Below the pieces are notes generated by a model. That model worked only from the letters and a program-made list of their open reading frames with translations, was not told the origin of the DNA and searched no databases. 64,000 nt of DNA from Aeromonas schubertii (GTDB taxonomy: Bacteria; Pseudomonadota; Gammaproteobacteria; Enterobacterales; Aeromonadaceae): NCBI RefSeq assembly GCF_000820105.1, contig NZ_CDDB01000089.1, positions 1 through 64,000 on the forward strand. The letters run 5' to 3'. Shown here in pieces: positions 59,390 through 64,000 of this stretch (positions are counted from its first letter, which is position 1; every line of letters starts with the position of its first letter). The position numbers were made by a program, and so were the translations under genes.

Positions 59390-60461
59390 CCTGGCCAAAG
59401 TAACCCTGGGAGTGCTGTTTATCGGCATTCTCATCATCTCCAGCCTCTGGGTCCTCAGGCCTTTCCTGCCCGCCCTCATCTGGGGCACCATGATCACCAT
59501 TGCCACCTGGCCCCTGCTTCGAATGGTACAGCGCCTGCTATGGGGACGACGGGCCCTGGCCGTGCTGGTCATGACCGGCGCCCTGCTGTTGCTGTTTGTC
59601 ATTCCGCTCTCCATGGCACTGGCCACCATGGCCGAGAAGGTTCCCCTGCTGCTGGAGTGGGCCGGAACCTTCAACCACTCGACCCCACCCGAGCTCCTCT
59701 GGCTGCAACAGATCCCCCTGGTCGGTGACAAGCTGCTGGAGTTGTGGCGCCAGATCCTCGCCAGCGGCGGTCAGGTGCTGTTTGCCAAGCTGACCCCCTA
59801 TCTGGGTCAGACGGCCAAGTGGCTGGCGGCCCAGGCAGGCAATCTCGGCATGCTGTTTGTCCACTTCCTGCTGACCGTCGCCGTCTGCGGCATGCTCTAC
59901 CACTCCGGGGAGCGGGCAGCCAACGGCATTCGCCGCTTTGCCCACCGGTTGGCCGGTGAGCGGGGGGACAACGCCACCGTGCTGGCCTCTCAGGCGATCC
60001 GCGCCGTGGCCCTCGGGGTAGTGGTCACCGCCCTGGTGCAATCCACCGTGGCCGGTATCGGTCTGCTGATCGCCGGTATCCCCTACGTGATGGTGCTGGT
60101 GGTGTTAATGTTCGTGTTGATCATCGCCCAGATAGGCCCCTTCCCGGTGCTGCTCGGTGCCATCGGTTACCTCTATTGGAGCGGCGACAACACCTGGGGC
60201 ACCTTCCTGCTGGTGTGGTCCCTGTTTGCCGGCAGCATGGATAACTTCCTGCGCCCCTACCTCATCAAGCAGGGGGCCGACCTGCCCCTGATCCTGATCC
60301 TGGTGGGGGTTATCGGTGGCCTGTTTGCCTTCGGCATCATAGGCCTCTTCATCGGCCCGGTTGTGCTGGCCGTGGCCTATACCCTGCTCGATGCCTGGAT
60401 CCGGGAAGGGGAGGAGAAAGAGGCCGCCGCACGGGCACAGGAACCCACTGCGGCCACCTGA
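59370..60461 (+). CDS. ydiK: AI-2E family transporter YdiK
   Basis: A 363-residue membrane protein with seven to eight segments and the family pattern FLPALIWGTMITIATWPLLR and GPFPVLLGAIGYLYWSGDNTWGTFLLVWSLF, LGVIGGLFAFGIIGLFIGPVVLAV. The YdiK branch has no known substrate. It overlaps the Nudix-PAP2 gene by 20 bp, implying coupled expression. Confidence 0.9.
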   Translation: MPEKKRDLAKVTLGVLFIGILIISSLWVLRPFLPALIWGTMITIATWPLLRMVQRLLWGRRALAVLVMTGALLLLFVIPLSMALATMAEKVPLLLEWAGTFNHSTPPELLWLQQIPLVGDKLLELWRQILASGGQVLFAKLTPYLGQTAKWLAAQAGNLGMLFVHFLLTVAVCGMLYHSGERAANGIRRFAHRLAGERGDNATVLASQAIRAVALGVVVTALVQSTVAGIGLLIAGIPYVMVLVVLMFVLIIAQIGPFPVLLGAIGYLYWSGDNTWGTFLLVWSLFAGSMDNFLRPYLIKQGADLPLILILVGVIGGLFAFGIIGLFIGPVVLAVAYTLLDAWIREGEEKEAAARAQEPTAAT

Positions 60462-60472
60462 CCCTACTTCCC

Positions 60473-61561
60473 TCAGGACGGTTGATGCAGGGTGATGCAG
60501 TGGATCCCACCGCCCCCTGCCGCCACCGGGTCTATGTCCACGGGCACTATCTTGCGACCGGGGTAGAGCGCCCCGAGCAGGGTCTGGCAGTGGACATCGG
60601 CCTCGGGATCACCAAACCGGGGGATCACGACGGCGCCGTTGATCGGCAGATAGTTGATATAGCCGGCGGCAAAGTCGGGGCTGCGGCTGAAGCGGTTATC
60701 CCTGGGCTGGCGCGGTGGGGGCAGAAGATGCAACTGCAGCGCCCTGCCATCGGCATCCCGCGCCCCCTGCAAGATGGCCAGGTGTTCGCGGGTCACGGCG
60801 TAGTCATGGGAGTCAGGGTCGTTGTCCAGATTGACCACCACCACGCCGGGACGCACGAAGCGGGCATAGAAGTCCACATGGGCATCTGTGATGTCCCGCC
60901 CCTTGATCCCCGGCAACCAGATGATCTTCCGTAACCCGAGCAGCCCCTTGAGCTCGGCCTCCAGCTCGGCACGGGCCACTCCGGGGTTACGATTGTCGTT
61001 GAGCCAGCAGCTTTCGGTCATGATCGCCGTGCCCTCACCATCCACCTCTATGCCACCTCCCTCGCCCGTGATGTTGGCCCGCAGATGACGCGCCCCGCTG
61101 GCCCTGGCCACCACCGCCGCCAACCGACTGTCGCTGGCGTGTTCCTGCTTCTCCCCCCAGCCGTTGAAGTTGAAGTCCACCAGGGCGAGTCCGTCCCCAT
61201 CCCGCACGAAGACGCCCCCGCTGTCACGCACCCAGATATCGTCCAGAGCCACCGGGATGAAACGGGTATTGCTCTCGCCACACAGTCGCCGCGCCAGGAC
61301 CTCCTCACCCGGTCGACACAGCACGGTGACCGAAGTGAAAGGGGTCATGGCGCGCACCAGTCGGCCTATGGTGGCCTGCACCTCCTGAAACGAGCGCCCC
61401 CAAATGGCACGACTGGCGGCAAACGCCACCCAGACTCGCTCCTGAGGCGCGCTCTCGTCGGGCATGACCAGAGACTCCTCTGCATCGGCCCACCCCAGGG
61501 GGGTAACGGCCAGCACGCCCAGGGCGGCCATCATCTTGAGCAGGATACGGCGAGTGTTCAT
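60473..61561 (-). CDS. Agmatine deiminase family protein with Tat-type signal
   Basis: A 362-residue peptidyl-arginine deiminase-fold enzyme, converting agmatine to N-carbamoylputrescine in the family. Conserved pieces are LDDIWVRDSGGVFVRD, ITGEGGGIEVDGEGT, DAHVDFYARF and the C-terminal GGGGIHCITLHQP with the nucleophilic Cys. Unlike usual agmatine deiminases it begins NTRRILLKMMAALGVLAV, a twin-arginine signal ending near GWA, so export to the periplasm is likely. The start at 61561 has AGGAG upstream. It diverges from a LysR regulator. Confidence 0.9.
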   Translation of the reverse strand: MNTRRILLKMMAALGVLAVTPLGWADAEESLVMPDESAPQERVWVAFAASRAIWGRSFQEVQATIGRLVRAMTPFTSVTVLCRPGEEVLARRLCGESNTRFIPVALDDIWVRDSGGVFVRDGDGLALVDFNFNGWGEKQEHASDSRLAAVVARASGARHLRANITGEGGGIEVDGEGTAIMTESCWLNDNRNPGVARAELEAELKGLLGLRKIIWLPGIKGRDITDAHVDFYARFVRPGVVVVNLDNDPDSHDYAVTREHLAILQGARDADGRALQLHLLPPPRQPRDNRFSRSPDFAAGYINYLPINGAVVIPRFGDPEADVHCQTLLGALYPGRKIVPVDIDPVAAGGGGIHCITLHQPS

Positions 61562-61677
61562 CTTGACTCCTATCATTAGTTTTTATTACAGGTTCACAAC
61601 ACAGTGATAGGCTAGATGTCCAATGCATGCGGAACAAACGATCAATTTAGCGACAAAGTGATAAGCAAGGCTAATCA

Positions 61678-62532
61678 ATGAAACTCAAACAGTGGCCCCC
61701 GCTCAACGTGCTGCGCGGCTTCGAGGCCGCCGCCAGACTGGGCAGTTTTCACAGGGCGGCAGAGGAGCTGCATCTCACCCAGTCTGCCATCAGCCAGCAG
61801 ATCCGAAGCCTGGAGGAGATGCTCGGCCAGCCCCTCTTCCTGCGCCAGGGCCGCGGCGTGATCCTCACCGATGCGGGTGCCGACCTGCAGGCCACCACCT
61901 GTGAGGTATTACAACAACTGGTCGCGGGCCTAAAGCGACTCGACCAGTATCAGAAACCCAACCAGGTGATCCTGCACACCAGCCAGGAGTTGGCCCGCTA
62001 CTGGCTGGTGCCCCGCCTCCCGGCGCTGCGCCAGTGCCACCCGGAGATCGATCTCTGGCTCGTCACCGGCAGCGAGCCCCCCGACATGCAGGGCGACACC
62101 ATTGACCTGGCACTCCATGCGAACCTCAAGGCCCAGGCCGATTGCGACCTCTACAGCCTGTATCAGGATTGGCTGCTGCCGGTGGCGGCACCGGCCATCG
62201 CCCACCGGTCACCCGAGGAGCGACTGACCCTGCACGGGGAGCGGGAGATGGATTGGCAACGCTGGCTGCTGCAAGGGGGAGACGGGCTCGGGCTGAGAGA
62301 GGAAGGATTCAACTTCTCGGATCCCGGCCTGCTGCTGGAAGCCGCCATCACAGGTGTGGGCGTGGCCCTGGCCTGCGAACTACTGGCCCGACCGGCTCTC
62401 GAGGAGGGGCGCCTGCTTCCCCTTTCAGCCCACAGGGTCAAGGGCCCCCGCTGGGACCTGCTGATCCACAGAGAGAGCCGCGAGATACCCCACTGCCGCA
62501 CCCTGCTCACCTGGTTGCGCCAGGCATTCTGA
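61678..62532 (+). CDS. LysR-family transcriptional regulator
   Basis: A 284-residue regulator with the N-terminal HTH (LGSFHRAAEELHLTQSAISQQIRSLEEMLG) of the GcvA-like branch and a LysR substrate-binding domain. It diverges from the agmatine deiminase gene across 116 bp and probably regulates it. The effector, perhaps agmatine or a polyamine, is not shown by the sequence. Confidence 0.9.
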   Translation: MKLKQWPPLNVLRGFEAAARLGSFHRAAEELHLTQSAISQQIRSLEEMLGQPLFLRQGRGVILTDAGADLQATTCEVLQQLVAGLKRLDQYQKPNQVILHTSQELARYWLVPRLPALRQCHPEIDLWLVTGSEPPDMQGDTIDLALHANLKAQADCDLYSLYQDWLLPVAAPAIAHRSPEERLTLHGEREMDWQRWLLQGGDGLGLREEGFNFSDPGLLLEAAITGVGVALACELLARPALEEGRLLPLSAHRVKGPRWDLLIHRESREIPHCRTLLTWLRQAF

Positions 62533-62596
62533 GCCCCGTCACTGACAGGGGAGGCTCAGGCTGCTCTAATGGATAACCCCATCACTGGAGTCCGAT

Positions 62597-64000
62597 GTGA
62601 ACACCTACCCACAGTGGCTGATCGCCTCCTGGCAGCGCTGCAGCCTGCAAAGCGCCCCCGCCCCCTGGCAACCGCCTCACCAGGCCCGTGGCCAGACCCT
62701 GCAGAGCATGCTGCAACGCAAACGGGATCTGGTGGTGACCGGCGAGATGGCCCTCGAGGATCTCTACGAGTACATGGAGGGGCGCCGCTGCGCCCTGCTG
62801 CTCACCGACGAGAGCGGCTGCCTGCTGGCACGGGTCGGCCATGGGGAGATCCTGGCGGCGCTCGGTGAGCTCGGGTTGCTGCAGGGGGCCTTCCTGAGTG
62901 AGGGGCGCCTCGGCAGCAATGCCATCAACCTGGCGGGCTATCTGGGGACCCCCCTGACCCTGCGTGGCAAGGAGCACTTCAAGGAGGCCCTGCACGGCTG
63001 GGTCGGCTCGGCGGCGCCCGTCTTCAATCCCCAGGGACGTCTGGTGGCCATGCTGGCCCTCTACTGCCCCCTCGAAGAGGCTCAGCCGGGGGATCTGGCG
63101 CTGGCCGTCGCGGCGGGAAGAGAGCTGGCCAACCAGCTACAGATGGAGGGACTGATGCAAGAGTCCCAGCGTCACCTGAGTGAGCTCTATGCCCTGCTGG
63201 AGGGGATGGACGACGGCGTGCTGGCCTGGGATCATCAGGCAAAGATCCGCTACCTCAACCGGCTCGCCGCCGAACGTCTTGGATTGGACCCGGCCCGGGT
63301 GCTCGGGCAGCCTCTCGCGCTCTATCTGCGCCTGCCGAGGCGACTGGAGCTGGCCATCGAATCGGACGAGCCATTGAGCCACGTAGATCTGACGCTGGAG
63401 TGCGAGGGACGGCTCCTCCCCGTGCTGCTCAGTCTCAAGCGTGTGCCAACCCCGTTGGGGGCCCACTTTATCGCACTGCTTCATCCGGCCGAGCGCCTCG
63501 AAGCCCTCTGGCTTCGGCGCCAACCGCCCCCCATCCTGGTCACCGATTCCCAATCCATGACCCGAGTCCTGCGTCTGGCCCGTCAGGCCGCCCACGGCAA
63601 CGGCCCCGTGCTGCTGCGCGGTGAGCCCGGCAGTGGTAAAGGGGCGCTCGCCGCCTATCTGCATCAGGAGGGGAGTCAGGCCGATGGCCCTCTGGTCACC
63701 GTGGATTGCCAGGCCATCCCGGCGACCCGCCTGGAGCAGTTGCTGATGGGATGTGACGAGGAGGGGCTGGAGCGGCCCGGCAAGATAGAAGAGGCCCATG
63801 GCGGCACCCTGCTACTGGAACAGATAGAGCACCTGACCCAGCCCCTGCAGGGGGCGCTGCTGCATTGGCTCAAGAGCGGGCGGCTGCAGCGCTTCGACTC
63901 CCCCCGAGTGCTGCTGCCGAAATGTCGCCTCATCGCCACCAGCACTGCCGATCTCGAGGAGTGGGTGGAACAAGGGGGCTTCGGTCGTCAGCTGCTCTTT
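62597..64000 (+). CDS. dhaR: DhaR-like regulator of dihydroxyacetone metabolism (cut by window end)
   Basis: The first 468 residues of a bacterial enhancer-binding-type protein. A GAF-like domain (SEGRLGSNAINLAGYLGTP, FKEALHGWVGSAAPVFNPQGRL), a PAS domain (LYALLEGMDDGVLAWDHQAKIRYLNRLAAERLGL) and the start of the AAA domain (Walker A GEPGSGKG, about 341-348) are seen. The GAFTGA loop is absent and the Walker B position reads LLLEQIEHL instead of a D-E pair, both as I recall for E. coli DhaR, which acts on sigma-70 promoters with DhaK/DhaL as coregulators. GTG start with GGAG 6 nt upstream. No stop before the window end. Confidence 0.85.
   Translation, partial: MNTYPQWLIASWQRCSLQSAPAPWQPPHQARGQTLQSMLQRKRDLVVTGEMALEDLYEYMEGRRCALLLTDESGCLLARVGHGEILAALGELGLLQGAFLSEGRLGSNAINLAGYLGTPLTLRGKEHFKEALHGWVGSAAPVFNPQGRLVAMLALYCPLEEAQPGDLALAVAAGRELANQLQMEGLMQESQRHLSELYALLEGMDDGVLAWDHQAKIRYLNRLAAERLGLDPARVLGQPLALYLRLPRRLELAIESDEPLSHVDLTLECEGRLLPVLLSLKRVPTPLGAHFIALLHPAERLEALWLRRQPPPILVTDSQSMTRVLRLARQAAHGNGPVLLRGEPGSGKGALAAYLHQEGSQADGPLVTVDCQAIPATRLEQLLMGCDEEGLERPGKIEEAHGGTLLLEQIEHLTQPLQGALLHWLKSGRLQRFDSPRVLLPKCRLIATSTADLEEWVEQGGFGRQLLF

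Overview
The window is a stretch of a GC-rich gammaproteobacterial chromosome, almost certainly Aeromonas. The strongest taxonomic marker is an exeA-exeB pair (type II secretion assembly factors), named for Aeromonas and set apart from the rest of a secretion cluster. The orders recA-recX-alaS-lysC-csrA, mutY-yggX-mltC, mepM-znuA/znuCB, pyrBI and asnA/asnC are typical of this part of the gammaproteobacteria. I see no insertion sequence, integrase, prophage or CRISPR array. Gene density is high and most convergent gene pairs share a clean bidirectional hairpin terminator.

Layout. 1-400: tRNA array (tRNA-Ser GCT and at least three tRNA-Arg ACG) on the minus strand. 586-7043: csrA, lysC, alaS, recX, recA and pncC, all minus, with a LexA box exactly filling the recA promoter spacer. 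7145-9730: mutS. 9792-12560: osmolyte module (BCCT transporter, an unknown 175-residue protein, and a divergent CosR/EctR-like MarR regulator). 12606-18516: DUF416 protein, a D-2-hydroxyacid dehydrogenase, mepM, and the zinc uptake genes znuA/znuCB around a Zur-type palindrome. 18513-25559: LysR regulator with a divergent EamA exporter, a UDG-family protein, rarD, a solute-binding protein, a GIY-YIG protein, hldE and a lipid A acyltransferase. 25592-34794: CYTH protein, DUF47-PiT phosphate transport pair, cca, exeAB, mutY-yggX-mltC. 34936-43879: asnA/asnC, two coupled solute-binding proteins, pntAB, yqhD/yqhC. 43881-49976: blc lipocalin, a chemoreceptor with a sigma-28-type promoter, tpx, a solute-binding protein, and two glutathione transferases with a divergent TetR regulator sharing a perfect 16-bp palindrome. 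50054-54933: a PsiD-like decarboxylase, tRNA-Trp, a ParB-like-motif protein, pyrBI with its leader peptide and attenuator, argR, and a 35-residue Arg-rich small ORF. 55020-64000: a DUF1496 protein, a repeat-bearing lipoprotein, a small membrane protein, a solute-binding protein, a periplasmic Nudix-PAP2 fusion, ydiK, a Tat-type agmatine deiminase with a divergent LysR regulator, and the start of dhaR, which runs off the window.

Functional themes are DNA repair (recA, recX, mutS, mutY, UDG), envelope building (mepM, hldE, lpxL, mltC, exeAB, blc), metal and phosphate supply (znuABC, DUF47-PiT), nitrogen and pyrimidine metabolism (asnA, pyrBI, argR, agmatine deiminase), and redox defence (tpx, yggX, pntAB, yqhD, glutathione transferases). 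Five periplasmic binding-protein-like genes stand without any ABC permease. The less ordinary items are the Nudix-PAP2 fusion, the Tat-type agmatine deiminase, the TetR protein with an N-terminal CxxC beside two glutathione transferases, the unusual ArgR with its Arg-rich neighbour, and the ParB-like protein upstream of pyrBI. All identifications come from reading the sequence and remembered family features; no database search was run.
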